Source: Prochlorococcus marinus str. MIT 1214
Lineage (GTDB): Bacteria > Cyanobacteriota > Cyanobacteriia > PCC-6307 > Cyanobiaceae
Assembly (NCBI RefSeq): GCF_027359355.1
Contig: NZ_CP114777.1
Span: forward strand, 1,550,001-1,614,000
DNA length: 64,000 nucleotides
Direction: 5' to 3'
Part shown: piece by piece, positions 48,750 through 58,131 of the stretch
Layout of the letters: every line of letters begins with the position of its first letter
How positions within the stretch are numbered: position 1 is the stretch's first letter
Made by a program: the position numbers and the translations under genes
The notes under the pieces: generated by a model
Database searches by the model: none
What the model was told of the DNA's origin: nothing
Seen by the model: only the letters and a program-made list of their open reading frames with translations

Positions 48750-51086
48750 TTAATTAATTCCTGTCCGTGCAATATCTAAGACATCAGCCATTGAACGTAT
48801 TTGATTGATAGTGATTTCTAATTGATTAGCGCTTTCCAGTTCAACTCTAAGGTCTATGCATGCAGGTTTGCCATGAGATGTCTTTACTCTTGCATCGATT
48901 ACATTAATTCCTCTATCAGAAAGTCTCATTAATATGTCTTTAAGTACTCCCACTCTATCAATAACTTCAATTCTTAATTGAATAGGAAATTTCTCTTCTT
49001 TGATAGGTGTGTTGCTATTCCACTTGACTGATAGTCTTCTATTGTTAGGGACTGATTGTATATTGACACAATTAGTCCGATGTATCGTGATTCCATGATT
49101 ACCAAGTGCAACTGTTCCGAGTATTGATTCTCCTGGCAAAGGGCTACAACATCCCCCGAGTCTATAGTCAAGTCCTTCAAGGCCAACTATTGGCGAATAC
49201 TTTGTTTGAGATGTTTTTGATTTGTTTGAAGCTAGATTTGCTTGTGATCCAATTTGATTCGCCAGCTCGATATCACTTAATTCAGCCTCAGGTAGCTGGT
49301 TTTGTATTTTGATCTCTTCTCTAAATCTATTAATCACTTGATGTAGGGTTAATGCTCCAAATCCAAGTGCAGCTAATAAATCTTCCGTAGACTTTAGATT
49401 ACATCTCTCAGCAACTTTTGTTATCGCATCACCTTTGAGTAAATTATCAATTCCTTTACGACCAAATTCTTGTTCTAGGAGTTCCTTTCCTCTTAATATT
49501 GTTTCTTGACGATGACTTTTTTTGTACCATTGTCTAATGCGATTCCTAGCTGTGGGTGTGGCTACATAGTTTAGCCAATCTAAACTTGGATGAGAGCTCT
49601 TGTGAGTGAGGATCTCAACGAAATCTCCATTTTCAAGAGGTGTTGATAGAACGCAAAGACGATCATTAATTCTAGCACCATTGCAATGATTTCCTACTTC
49701 AGAGTGAATACGATAAGCAAAATCGATTGCTGTTGAACCATTTCTTAATCCTAAGACATCTCCTTTTGGAGTGAAAACAAAAACTTCTTCATCAAATAAA
49801 TCCTCTTTAATTGATGCAAGGTAGTCATTGTGATCATTAACCCCATCTTCTTGTTGCCATTCAACTAGTTGGCGTAACCAATTAAATTTTTCTGAATCTG
49901 GATTAGCAGGAGATCCTCCTTCTTTATACTTCCAGTGAGCTGCAATTCCAAACTCTGAAACCCTATGCATTTCTGGAGTCCTGATTTGCACTTCAATAGG
50001 TCTGTGCCGGCCAATTACAGCTGTATGTAGCGACTGGTATCCATTTGCTTTTGGGAGGCCTATATAGTCTTTAAATCGACCAGGAATTGGTCTGAATGTG
50101 TCATGGACAACGGCAAGAGCTCGATAACATGTCTCGACATCTGAGACAAGAATTCTTAGAGCAGCAACATCAAAAATTTCATGAAATTCTTTTTGTTGTC
50201 TTTGCATTTTGCTCCATATTCCATATAAATGCTTTGGCCTTCCACTAACCTCACATTGGCTAAGTCCTGCTGAGCTCAGGCGGTCTTTTAGTAATTGAAC
50301 AGTTGTATTTAATCTCTCTTCCCTTTCACTACGCTTACTAGCTATTTGTTGTTGAATTTCTCTGAAGGGATCTGGCTCTATAAGTTTAAATGCTAGGTCT
50401 TCTAGTTCCCATTTGAAGCGTCCTATTCCTAAACGGTTTGCGAGTGGAGCATAAATTTCTCTCGTTTCTTTAGCTATTCGTGTTTGCTTCTCTTTGTCTA
50501 AGTAACTAATAGTTCTCATATTGTGTAGCCTATCTGCAAGCTTCACCAATACAACTCGAATATCGCTAGCCATAGCTAGAAACATTTTACGTAAGTTTTC
50601 TGCTTGCGCTTCTGTCCGATTATTAAAATGGATTCCGCCCAATTTAGTTACACCTTCAACTAGATATCTAACTTCACTACCAAAATACCCCTCGAGTTGT
50701 TCTGGTGTGATGTCTGTATCTTCGACGACGTCATGTAAAAAAACTGCTGCAATCACACTAGCGCTTGCACCTATCTCTCTTAGCAAGTCCGCTACCGCAA
50801 CTGGATGGGTTATGTAAGGTTCGCCACTTTTTCTGTATTGCCCTTTATGTAATTGAAATGCAAGGTCAAATGCGGCAACTAAAAGTGCTTCTGAATCTCT
50901 TGGGCAGCTTGCTCCTATCCCCGGTGGAATATTTTCAATGCAATTTTTTAACCACTCTGGCAGAATAATTTCATAATCATCAATATGTTTGATTTGATGA
51001 GTTCTAAGTTGCGGCTGGCCATCAAAAAATTCATCACAGACGATATGAGTCTGGTTTGAGTTGTGCGCAGAGGTGACTTTAGGCAT
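48750..51086 (-). CDS. spoT: (p)ppGpp synthetase/hydrolase (RelA/SpoT homologue)
   Basis: A 778-residue long Rel/Spo protein that makes and degrades (p)ppGpp in starvation and darkness. Order of domains: HD hydrolase with AVFLHDVVEDTDIT (about 112-125), synthetase with RFKDYIGLPKANGYQSLHT (about 335-353), TGS with EVFVFTPKGDVLGLRNGSTA (about 445-464), a zinc-finger-like RLGGCCSPLPGESI region and a C-terminal ACT domain (IEVIDRVGVLKDIL). Both catalytic sites look intact, so it is bifunctional. Start is ATG 51086; an upstream in-frame GTG is at 51092. It is divergent from the ABC ATPase gene. Confidence 0.95.
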   Translation of the reverse strand: MPKVTSAHNSNQTHIVCDEFFDGQPQLRTHQIKHIDDYEIILPEWLKNCIENIPPGIGASCPRDSEALLVAAFDLAFQLHKGQYRKSGEPYITHPVAVADLLREIGASASVIAAVFLHDVVEDTDITPEQLEGYFGSEVRYLVEGVTKLGGIHFNNRTEAQAENLRKMFLAMASDIRVVLVKLADRLHNMRTISYLDKEKQTRIAKETREIYAPLANRLGIGRFKWELEDLAFKLIEPDPFREIQQQIASKRSEREERLNTTVQLLKDRLSSAGLSQCEVSGRPKHLYGIWSKMQRQQKEFHEIFDVAALRILVSDVETCYRALAVVHDTFRPIPGRFKDYIGLPKANGYQSLHTAVIGRHRPIEVQIRTPEMHRVSEFGIAAHWKYKEGGSPANPDSEKFNWLRQLVEWQQEDGVNDHNDYLASIKEDLFDEEVFVFTPKGDVLGLRNGSTAIDFAYRIHSEVGNHCNGARINDRLCVLSTPLENGDFVEILTHKSSHPSLDWLNYVATPTARNRIRQWYKKSHRQETILRGKELLEQEFGRKGIDNLLKGDAITKVAERCNLKSTEDLLAALGFGALTLHQVINRFREEIKIQNQLPEAELSDIELANQIGSQANLASNKSKTSQTKYSPIVGLEGLDYRLGGCCSPLPGESILGTVALGNHGITIHRTNCVNIQSVPNNRRLSVKWNSNTPIKEEKFPIQLRIEVIDRVGVLKDILMRLSDRGINVIDARVKTSHGKPACIDLRVELESANQLEITINQIRSMADVLDIARTGIN

Positions 51087-51141
51087 CAGCACTGAAGCTT
51101 AATTTATTTTATTCAGACTCAACATTTCTTGCTACCTTTTT

Positions 51142-52746
51142 ATGAATAATTCATCAAAAGAAGTTTTAAAGATAAATAAATTAAATGCTATTTATCCAAA
51201 CACTTCATCTTATGTGTTAAGAGGACTAAATCTGCATATAAATCGTGGCGATAGGCTTGCATTAGTTGGTAGTTCAGGATGTGGTAAAAGTACTGTTGCT
51301 AAGGCTGTAATGCAGCTTCTTCCCAATGGATGTGATTGTGATGGCGAGATTGTTTTAAATGGAAAAAATGTATTGGATCTAGACAAGGCTTCTTTGCAAA
51401 CTATTCGAGGGAAAGAGGTGGGATTGATTTTTCAGGATCCAATGTCACGTTTGAATCCTTTAATGACTGTTGGTGATCATTTGGTTGATACTTTTAAAGC
51501 TCATGATGATTCTGAACCAATGGATAACTTAGTGAAAAAAGCTAAAAGCATATTAGAAAAAGTTGGAATAGACCCTTTAAGATTTAATTCTTTTCCGCAT
51601 GAATTCAGTGGAGGGATGAGACAACGTGTAGCAATTGCTTTGGCAATTTGTTTAAGACCTCCTTTGATAATTGCTGATGAACCTACAACTAGTTTGGATA
51701 CAATCGTAGCTGATCAAATCATGAGTGAACTGAGTTTACTTTGTGATGAAATTGGAACGGCCTTACTATTAATTAGTCATGATTTATGTATGGCATATAA
51801 ATGGTGTAATAAGATTGCAATACTTGATTACGGTCAAATAGTAGAATCTGGAAATATAAAAGAGATCGTTGGTAATCCAAAAACTGAGATTGCTCAAAGA
51901 TTAGTGAATTCAGCAAGAATTTTAGAAGGTTCTCAGAGAGAAATAATGAATAAAAGCGATGCATTATTGAGAGTAAATAGATTACGTTGCTGGCATGATT
52001 TAGGCTTTTGGCCTTTCAATTCTTTTTGGTTGAAAGCTGTTAATGAAGTTACCTTCTCTTTGTATGAAGGTGAAACCCTTGGTATCGTAGGTCCATCAGG
52101 ATGTGGCAAGAGTACTCTTTGTAGAGCGTTGACTGGCTTATTGCCTACTAGAGGTGGAAGTGTTTTTTTTCTTGGAAAGAATATTTCAAATATGAATAGA
52201 AAATCTTTAAAACAATTACGTAAATATATTCAAATTATTTTTCAAGATCCTTCTGCCTCTTTGAATCCTAAGATGTCAGTAATGGATGCAATTATAGATC
52301 CAATTCTTATCTATAAATTGCTAAGTCGATCTCAAGCTAGAGAAAAAGCTCGTAATCTTTTAGAACTAGTTGGTTTAACGCCTACAGCAATGTATGAACA
52401 ACGCTTACCTTCTCAGCTTTCAGGAGGACAACAGCAAAGAGTAGTTATTGCAAGAGCACTTGCACTTAGTCCCAAAATACTTATCTGTGATGAAAGTGTC
52501 AGTATGTTAGATACTGAAATTCAAGCAGAAGTTTTGGAGTTACTACGCTCTTTGCAAGAAAAATTCAAATTGTCTATGTTGTTCATAACCCATGATTTAT
52601 CTGTTGCTGCAGGATTTTGTCACAGAGTATTAGTGTTCGATAAAGGGGAAATTATCGAAGAGAATTCTGGTAAGAATTTGTTCATGAATCCTAAAAAATA
52701 TCTCACAAAAAAAATGGTAAATGCATGCCCTAGACTTCCGAAATAA
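51142..52746 (+). CDS. Fused two-domain ABC transporter ATPase (oligopeptide/nickel type)
   Basis: A 534-residue protein holding two complete ABC domains, as DppD and DppF fused. Domain 1: Walker A GSSGCGKSTVAKAV (about 38-51), signature FSGGMRQRVAIA, Walker B PLIIADEPTTSLD. Domain 2: Walker A GPSGCGKSTLCRAL (about 317-330), signature LSGGQQQRVVIA, Walker B ILICDESVSMLDT. In the second Walker B the residue after DE is Ser, as often in this group. No permease or binding-protein gene is in the window, so the partners must be elsewhere. Substrate is unknown; dipeptides or metals are family guesses. It overlaps the rluD-type gene 3' end by 17 bases. Confidence 0.88.
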   Translation: MNNSSKEVLKINKLNAIYPNTSSYVLRGLNLHINRGDRLALVGSSGCGKSTVAKAVMQLLPNGCDCDGEIVLNGKNVLDLDKASLQTIRGKEVGLIFQDPMSRLNPLMTVGDHLVDTFKAHDDSEPMDNLVKKAKSILEKVGIDPLRFNSFPHEFSGGMRQRVAIALAICLRPPLIIADEPTTSLDTIVADQIMSELSLLCDEIGTALLLISHDLCMAYKWCNKIAILDYGQIVESGNIKEIVGNPKTEIAQRLVNSARILEGSQREIMNKSDALLRVNRLRCWHDLGFWPFNSFWLKAVNEVTFSLYEGETLGIVGPSGCGKSTLCRALTGLLPTRGGSVFFLGKNISNMNRKSLKQLRKYIQIIFQDPSASLNPKMSVMDAIIDPILIYKLLSRSQAREKARNLLELVGLTPTAMYEQRLPSQLSGGQQQRVVIARALALSPKILICDESVSMLDTEIQAEVLELLRSLQEKFKLSMLFITHDLSVAAGFCHRVLVFDKGEIIEENSGKNLFMNPKKYLTKKMVNACPRLPK

Positions 52747-53710
52747 CATTATTTTTATATTGTAAAATTTTTAAAAGTCGTTCAAAATCTGCAGGTAATG
52801 GAGCTGTAAATTTCATTTTTTTTAATGTTATTGGGTGTATTAAACCCAATTCAACTGCATGTAAAGCTTGGCCACCAAGCTTAATAGGTAATTTTTTACA
52901 CCTACTGTAAGTTTGGTCTCCAATAATAGGATGACCTATGTGTGCACTATGAACACGAATTTGATGCGTTCTACCCGTATCAAGTTTGAATTTAAGAAGA
53001 GAAAAATTTCCCAGATTTTCAATTAATTTCCAATGTGTACATGCATATCTACCAGATTCCTCATCAACTACAGCATATTTTTTTCGATCTTTTGGATGTC
53101 GACCAATACATCCAACAATCATCCCTTCATTGTCTTTAATAGATCCATGGACAACAGCAATATAATTTCTTGAGGCTACTCTTTTTTGAATTTGTATTTG
53201 TAGTTTAACTAAGGCTTCTTGGGTTTTCGCTACGACAATGCATCCAGTTGTGTCTTTATCTAAGCGATGAACTATTCCAGGCCTTAATTTACCTCCGATG
53301 CCTGGTAAGTCTGGGCAATGATTGATTAAACCATTAACTAAAGTTCCTGATTTATTCCCTGGTGCAGGATGAACTGCTATCCCAGCTGTTTTATTGATGA
53401 CTATTAAATGATTATCTTCATATAAAATATCTAAATCAATTTTTTCTGGTTTTAAGTAAGGAAGAGGCTCAGGTGGCGGAACCCAAAGTTGAATAATGTC
53501 ACCTGGCCTAATGGGAGTTTTTGCTTTTCCAGTTTTACCGTTCACTCTTGCAAAACCCGCTTCAATGAATTTCTGAATATGAGCCCTACTTTGTTCGGCT
53601 CGTTGACTTACCAGCCATCTATCAAGACGCATAGGCAAAGGTTTGTTATATTCACTCTCAAATAATTCACCTGGTCCCTGCCCAAATTCATGTTTGATTT
53701 CTTTATTCAT
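52730..53710 (-). CDS. rluD: Pseudouridine synthase, RluA/RluD family
   Basis: A 326-residue protein with an N-terminal S4 RNA-binding domain (LDRWLVSQRAEQSRAHIQKF, about 29-48) and the catalytic block GIVHRLDKDTTGCIVVAKT (about 145-163), where the Asp in HRLDKDTTG is catalytic; the GRTHQIRVHSAHIGHPIIGD block follows. The S4 plus RluD-like arrangement points to 23S rRNA modification (positions 1911, 1915, 1917), inferred. Its start shares base 53710 with the rbgA stop, so the two are coupled. Confidence 0.92.
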   Translation of the reverse strand: MNKEIKHEFGQGPGELFESEYNKPLPMRLDRWLVSQRAEQSRAHIQKFIEAGFARVNGKTGKAKTPIRPGDIIQLWVPPPEPLPYLKPEKIDLDILYEDNHLIVINKTAGIAVHPAPGNKSGTLVNGLINHCPDLPGIGGKLRPGIVHRLDKDTTGCIVVAKTQEALVKLQIQIQKRVASRNYIAVVHGSIKDNEGMIVGCIGRHPKDRKKYAVVDEESGRYACTHWKLIENLGNFSLLKFKLDTGRTHQIRVHSAHIGHPIIGDQTYSRCKKLPIKLGGQALHAVELGLIHPITLKKMKFTAPLPADFERLLKILQYKNNVISEV

Positions 53711-54573
53711 TAGGGGAGTTCAAGAGAAATATTACCCAACAAATTTTTGCGAAAATCATCAAGTAATCTTTGAGACATTCTTCGAGTATCTCCAGAAGTG
53801 TGACGTTCTGCGGCTGAAAGTAGCCATAAAGATTTGTCTTTAATAGTTTCATTGACAAATATTCCATATCTATTTTGAAGACACATTGACTTGATTCCCG
53901 CTTCTTGGGTGGTTTCTAATGTCTCAAGAAGTTTCATAAAGTTAATGGCTACTTGTTCAGTATCGTATGCGGCTTGACCAATATCATCACAAATGGCCAA
54001 TTTTAACGCGGCATTTTGATCTTCAATTCTAGGCGGCAGAACACCAGGAGCATCCAATAGATCAAGATCTTGTCCCAATCTTACCCATCTCAAACTTCTT
54101 GTGACCCCAGGTTTTCTTGAGCTAGATACAACCTTCTTTTTAACGAGTCTGTTAATGAGAGCAGATTTCCCAACATTTGGGAAACCAAGAGTTAGAACTC
54201 TAATTGCACGATTTTTCATTCCTCGGTCGAGACGTCTTTGATTTAATTCTTGCCCAGCTCGAATAGCGGCTTGTTTTATTTGGAGAACGCCTGTTCCAGT
54301 TTTTGCATCACACCACCATGGGACTTTCCCTTCTGACCTTAATTTTTTATCCCAAGCTTTATGGGCATCAACATTAATCATGTCTTTTCTATTAATAACT
54401 AATATTTGCTTCTTTCCTTTTAACCATTTTTGAAGATATGGATGAGAAGTGGCGAGAGGTATCCTTGCGTCTCGCACGTCGAAAACTAGATCAACTTTAT
54501 TCAGATGCTCCTTTAACTGTTTTTCTGCTTTAGCAATATGCCCTGGATACCATTGTATAAGCTGCTTGTTCAC
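53710..54573 (-). CDS. rbgA: Ribosome biogenesis GTPase RbgA (YlqF)
   Basis: A 287-residue circularly permuted GTPase that helps late 50S assembly. The permuted order is visible: G4-like LVINRKDMI near residue 58, then the G1 loop LTLGFPNVGKSALINRL (about 127-143), SRKPGVTRSLRW (G2) and LDAPGVLPPR (G3). The N-terminal QWYPGHIAKAEKQL is the family's signature start. It is coupled to the rluD-type gene by a 1-base overlap, joining two large-subunit maturation factors. Confidence 0.95.
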   Translation of the reverse strand: MNKQLIQWYPGHIAKAEKQLKEHLNKVDLVFDVRDARIPLATSHPYLQKWLKGKKQILVINRKDMINVDAHKAWDKKLRSEGKVPWWCDAKTGTGVLQIKQAAIRAGQELNQRRLDRGMKNRAIRVLTLGFPNVGKSALINRLVKKKVVSSSRKPGVTRSLRWVRLGQDLDLLDAPGVLPPRIEDQNAALKLAICDDIGQAAYDTEQVAINFMKLLETLETTQEAGIKSMCLQNRYGIFVNETIKDKSLWLLSAAERHTSGDTRRMSQRLLDDFRKNLLGNISLELP

Positions 54574-55052
54574 TGAATTTTAAAAGGAAGTTGGATTAAA
54601 TTGACTAATTTAAAAAATTGTCAAAGTTGATTTTTGATTTCTTTTGGGAGTGTAGTTTTACAAATTCTAAGTTCAACTTATCATCTGAAAAGATTAAATA
54701 AATTGATAATAATAATTGAATTATTCAGAATATCCCGATAGGAGTTAAATTTTTTGATGAATCTAGATTAACAGAATTACAATATTTAATAACTTGCCGG
54801 TGAAAAAATTTCTCATGCATTAAGGTTCAAAAAAAATTGATTTGTTATCCTTGAATTAGAAGTTTACTTTGTCTAGTAATTACAGTAATTCTAGTGGTAA
54901 TTAATTATAGTAACCATAGATTTTAAATATCTAAAAAGCCGTTTTTAGTTTCTTTGGCGTTTAGGCAGATTTTTTCTGTGTCTTAGTAATTACCCAATTA
55001 GTGCCTTTCAAGAGCTATGGTCACTCAGTTTCCTTTCTGAATCCCATACATT
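54574..55052 (+). promoter_or_regulatory. 479-base upstream region of pgk
   Basis: A long AT-rich stretch with no ORF, tRNA or recognised RNA family. It must contain the pgk promoter and, on the other strand, the rbgA promoter. The palindromic octamer GTAATTAC occurs at 54876-54883 and again at 54986-54993, each inside a longer shared string (TGTC followed by T/TT and AGTAATTAC), 110 bases apart. This spacing and repetition could be binding sites of a regulator of glycolysis/Calvin-cycle genes. No -10/-35 pair is clear enough to report. Confidence 0.45.
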
Positions 55053-56258
55053 ATGTCTAAGCGTTCCCTGTCAAGTCTCGGCGCTGATGACTTATGCGGC
55101 AAACGTGTTTTAGTAAGAGTTGATTTTAATGTCCCATTAGGAGATGAGGGGCAAATAACTGATGACACAAGAATTCGTGCTGCTTTACCAACTATTAATG
55201 ACCTGCTTGAGAAGAGTGCAAGAGTTATTCTTTCTGCTCATTTTGGTAGGCCAAAGGGAGCGGTTAATGAAACAATGCGTTTGACTTCTGTTGCTCAAAG
55301 ACTAAGTGAATTGCTTGGTAAAACAGTTGTGAAAACTGAAAGTTGTGTAGGAGCTGAAGCCAAGTCAAAAGTAGATGCTATGTCCAATGGCGATGTTGTT
55401 CTTTTGGAAAATGTTCGATTTATTGCTGGGGAAGAAAAAAACGATACAGAATTTGCAAAGGAATTAGCTTCTTTGGCAGAAGTTTATGTTAATGATGCTT
55501 TTGGAGCTGCCCACCGCGCTCATGCTTCAACCGAGGGAGTTACAAAGTTCTTAAGTCCTTGTGTTGCTGGTTATTTAATGGAAAAAGAACTTAAGTACCT
55601 TCAGGGAGCTGTAGATCAACCTAAAAGACCATTGGCAGCTATAGTTGGCGGTTCAAAAGTAAGTAGTAAGATCGGAGTGTTGGAGTCTTTGATTGATAAA
55701 TGTGACAAGATAATTGTTGGTGGAGGGATGATATTTACTTTTTATAAAGCTAGAGGATTATCGGTTGGTAATAGTCTTGTAGAAGAAGATAAGCTTGAAT
55801 TGGCAAGTGCTTTGGAGAAGAAAGCGAAAGATAAAGGAGTTGAGTTTCTTTTGCCTAGTGATGTTGTGTTGGCCGATAATTTTTCTCCTGATGCAAATAG
55901 CAAATCTTCAAAAGTTGATGCTATTAGCGAAGGTTGGATGGGATTGGATATTGGTTCAGAATCAGTTTCACTTTTTCAGGATGCGCTGAAAGATTGCAAA
56001 ACAGTTATTTGGAATGGACCAATGGGTGTGTTTGAATTCGAGAAATTTGCAAATGGAACCAATGCGATAGCAAATACTTTGGCTGAATTAAGTGCTCAAG
56101 GATGCTGCACAATTATTGGAGGTGGAGATTCAGTGGCAGCAGTTGAGAAAGCAGGTTTAGCGAAAAAAATGTCTCATATCTCGACTGGGGGTGGTGCTAG
56201 CCTTGAACTCTTGGAAGGGAAAGTTCTTCCTGGTGTTTCTGCTTTAGATGATGCTTAA
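55053..56258 (+). CDS. pgk: Phosphoglycerate kinase
   Basis: A 401-residue Pgk, used in the Calvin cycle (forming 1,3-bisphosphoglycerate) and in glycolysis. Conserved features: [12 protein letters not shown] (about 18-29), the substrate-binding [31 protein letters not shown] and the C-terminal [15 protein letters not shown] and [13 protein letters not shown]. Length is normal. It is monocistronic: a long leader precedes it and a terminator hairpin follows 25 bases after the stop. Confidence 0.98.
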   Translation: MSKRSLSSLGADDLCGKRVLVRVDFNVPLGDEGQITDDTRIRAALPTINDLLEKSARVILSAHFGRPKGAVNETMRLTSVAQRLSELLGKTVVKTESCVGAEAKSKVDAMSNGDVVLLENVRFIAGEEKNDTEFAKELASLAEVYVNDAFGAAHRAHASTEGVTKFLSPCVAGYLMEKELKYLQGAVDQPKRPLAAIVGGSKVSSKIGVLESLIDKCDKIIVGGGMIFTFYKARGLSVGNSLVEEDKLELASALEKKAKDKGVEFLLPSDVVLADNFSPDANSKSSKVDAISEGWMGLDIGSESVSLFQDALKDCKTVIWNGPMGVFEFEKFANGTNAIANTLAELSAQGCCTIIGGGDSVAAVEKAGLAKKMSHISTGGGASLELLEGKVLPGVSALDDA

Positions 56259-56282
56259 TAATTTCAATTTAATTTTATGATT

Positions 56283-56315
56283 AATAAAAGTAGGTTTTAT
56301 AAACCTACTTTTATT
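56283..56315. terminator. Bidirectional hairpin terminator after pgk
   Basis: Stem AATAAAAGTAGGTTT at 56283-56297 pairs with AAACCTACTTTTATT at 56301-56315 across the three-base loop TAT; on the plus strand a run of seven T follows, the classic Rho-independent pattern for pgk. The left arm begins in the spacer and the right arm extends into the last codons of the minus-strand gene at 56297, so it can serve both convergent transcripts. Confidence 0.9.
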
Positions 56316-57016
56316 TTTTTTGTAATTAAATAAATCCCTTCTGGATGCGTTATGATTGCTGATATAGTTTGAGAACCAGGGTTTAAGGGCGCTTGAATAT
56401 ATTTAAATAGACCACCTGATTGATTCGGCTTAATACCAAAGATATCATTTGATACTTTTTTATTATCCTCGTCTTTAAGTACGATCATTCCACTAGCAGT
56501 TAAAGAATTGTCTAATGGGCTTTCAATAATTAAATTCATTTCATATTTTTCACCAGTACGAACTTTGTCTGGAGAAACAATTTTTATAATAAGAGGTGAA
56601 TTTTGGCTATTCAGAATTGATTCTTCATCAATAACTTCATATCCTTTGATTTTATTTTTGTAGGTCTCTAACTTGACAGTCTGTTTAGTATGTAGATGAT
56701 AAATTATATCATTAATTTTTCTTTTAGATATGATTTTGATATCTAGAAATGATTTATCTTGATCATTGCTTAATGGTTGAATTGACCATTTTGCATTTTT
56801 ATATTTTTTTCTGAAGTCTAAATACTGTTTATTAAATTGATTGAATGATTTGTGCAGAAATAGATCTTTTAGCAAATTATCCTCTCTTTTATTAAGATGT
56901 TTCTCCAATTGGTTAATTAATAACTGATTATCTATATTTTTACTAAAAGCAGAATTGATCATTAGGGGATATAGCAATAAAAAAACTATTGATTTCGCTA
57001 TGAGTGAATTTCGCAC
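56297..57016 (-). CDS. Conserved-looking exported protein of unknown function
   Basis: A 239-residue protein I do not recognise. It begins with a typical signal peptide (positive RNSLIAK, hydrophobic SIVFLLLYPLMINSAFS, cleavage likely after Ala or Ser near residue 25). The mature part is Lys/Asn-rich. From about residue 145 the run SPDKVRTGEKYEMNLIIESP and later LNPGSQTISAIITHPEGIYLITKKIKV reads like an immunoglobulin-like beta-sandwich. Start is GTG 57016 with AAAGGTAGG just upstream. It shares its 56-base upstream region, containing a large palindrome, with murG. Confidence 0.7.
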   Translation of the reverse strand: MRNSLIAKSIVFLLLYPLMINSAFSKNIDNQLLINQLEKHLNKREDNLLKDLFLHKSFNQFNKQYLDFRKKYKNAKWSIQPLSNDQDKSFLDIKIISKRKINDIIYHLHTKQTVKLETYKNKIKGYEVIDEESILNSQNSPLIIKIVSPDKVRTGEKYEMNLIIESPLDNSLTASGMIVLKDEDNKKVSNDIFGIKPNQSGGLFKYIQAPLNPGSQTISAIITHPEGIYLITKKIKVGL

Positions 57017-57029
57017 GCCTACCTTTTTT

Positions 57030-57070
57030 ACTCAATATAACTTAGCCTTCAAGGATAAGTTATATTGAGT
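57030..57070. repeat. 41-bp near-perfect palindrome between the exported-protein gene and murG
   Basis: ACTCAATATAACTTA at 57030-57044 and its exact reverse complement TAAGTTATATTGAGT at 57056-57070 flank an 11-base centre GCCTTCAAGGA, whose CCTT/AAGG is itself palindromic. Only one base pair (G/A at 57045/57055) and the central base break the symmetry. It ends 2 bases before the murG ATG and occupies the place of a ribosome-binding site. It is not followed by a T-tract on either strand, so it is not a simple terminator. Confidence 0.85.
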
Positions 57071-57072
57071 TT

Positions 57073-58131
57073 ATGCCTCGCCTTTTAATTGCTGCAAGCG
57101 GAACGGGTGGGCATATTTATCCTGCATTGTCTTTTGCGAATTCACTTCCAAATTCTTGGAAAATTGAATGGTTAGGTGTTCCAAATAGGCTAGAGATTGA
57201 ACTGGTTCCCAAGAAATACAATTTAATAAAGCTTAGAGTCGGAGGATTACAAGGAAATATTTTTAGAAAAATGTTTGATTTATATAAATTACTCTTTGCT
57301 TCTATCCGGGTCTCTTTTCTATTACGTCAAAAAAAAATTAATGTTGTTTTTACTACTGGGGGGTATATCTCTGCTCCTAGCATTCTCGGTGCAAAACTGA
57401 CTGGCATCCCTGTAGTGTTGCATGAATCTAATGCTATTCCAGGGAAAGTAACTAGGTTATTAGGTAGATTTTGTGACCATGTTGCGTTAGGAATTTCATC
57501 AGCATCTGATTATTTGCCAGGGTGTAGAACAAGTTTTACTGGAACACCTGTAAGGTCAGAATTTATTTTGGATCAGTCTCTTCCACCTTGGGCTCCCCTT
57601 GGAGAGGGGATATTGATTGTAGTTATGGGAGGCAGTCAAGGCGCAATAAAAATGAATGAAATGGTGAGGAATATCTTACCTTGGTTGCTTGCTAAGGGTT
57701 GTAGAGTTATTCATCTGACCGGTAAAAATGATTATTTCTATAAAAAATTAGATAAAGTTGATACTAACGCTAATTTGGTTGTAAGAGAATTTAGTAATGA
57801 AATCTCGGCCTTGCTTCAAAATGCTGATCTTGCAATAAGTAGATCAGGATCTGGTGCTATTTGTGAATTAATGGTATCTAAGACCCCTTCAATCTTAATA
57901 CCTTTCCCAGCTTCTGCTGATCAACATCAAGAACTAAATGCTGCTTATATGGCTAGATATGGAGGGGCTGTAATAGTGAATCAACATGATCCAGAAAAAG
58001 ATATTTTGAAAAAAACTATATCTCATTTGATTGATTCTAATTCTCTCATTGAAATGAAAGCAAATATGAATAATTATGATTATATTAATCCTGAAAAAAA
58101 GATATTTGAGATTATCAATTCGATTAGTTAA
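57073..58131 (+). CDS. murG: UDP-GlcNAc:undecaprenyl-PP-MurNAc-pentapeptide N-acetylglucosaminyltransferase
   Basis: MurG makes lipid II at the inner membrane face. The 352-residue GT28 protein begins LLIAASGTGGHIYPALSFAN with the GTGGH loop (about 10-14), and has the ESNAIPGKVTRLL region, the second glycine loop VVMGGSQGAIKMNEMV, and the UDP-binding LAISRSGSGAICELM and PFPASADQHQELNA. The start ATG 57073 directly follows a 41-bp palindrome and has no visible Shine-Dalgarno. It overlaps the end of the cobC/cobD-like gene by 8 bases. Confidence 0.96.
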   Translation: MPRLLIAASGTGGHIYPALSFANSLPNSWKIEWLGVPNRLEIELVPKKYNLIKLRVGGLQGNIFRKMFDLYKLLFASIRVSFLLRQKKINVVFTTGGYISAPSILGAKLTGIPVVLHESNAIPGKVTRLLGRFCDHVALGISSASDYLPGCRTSFTGTPVRSEFILDQSLPPWAPLGEGILIVVMGGSQGAIKMNEMVRNILPWLLAKGCRVIHLTGKNDYFYKKLDKVDTNANLVVREFSNEISALLQNADLAISRSGSGAICELMVSKTPSILIPFPASADQHQELNAAYMARYGGAVIVNQHDPEKDILKKTISHLIDSNSLIEMKANMNNYDYINPEKKIFEIINSIS

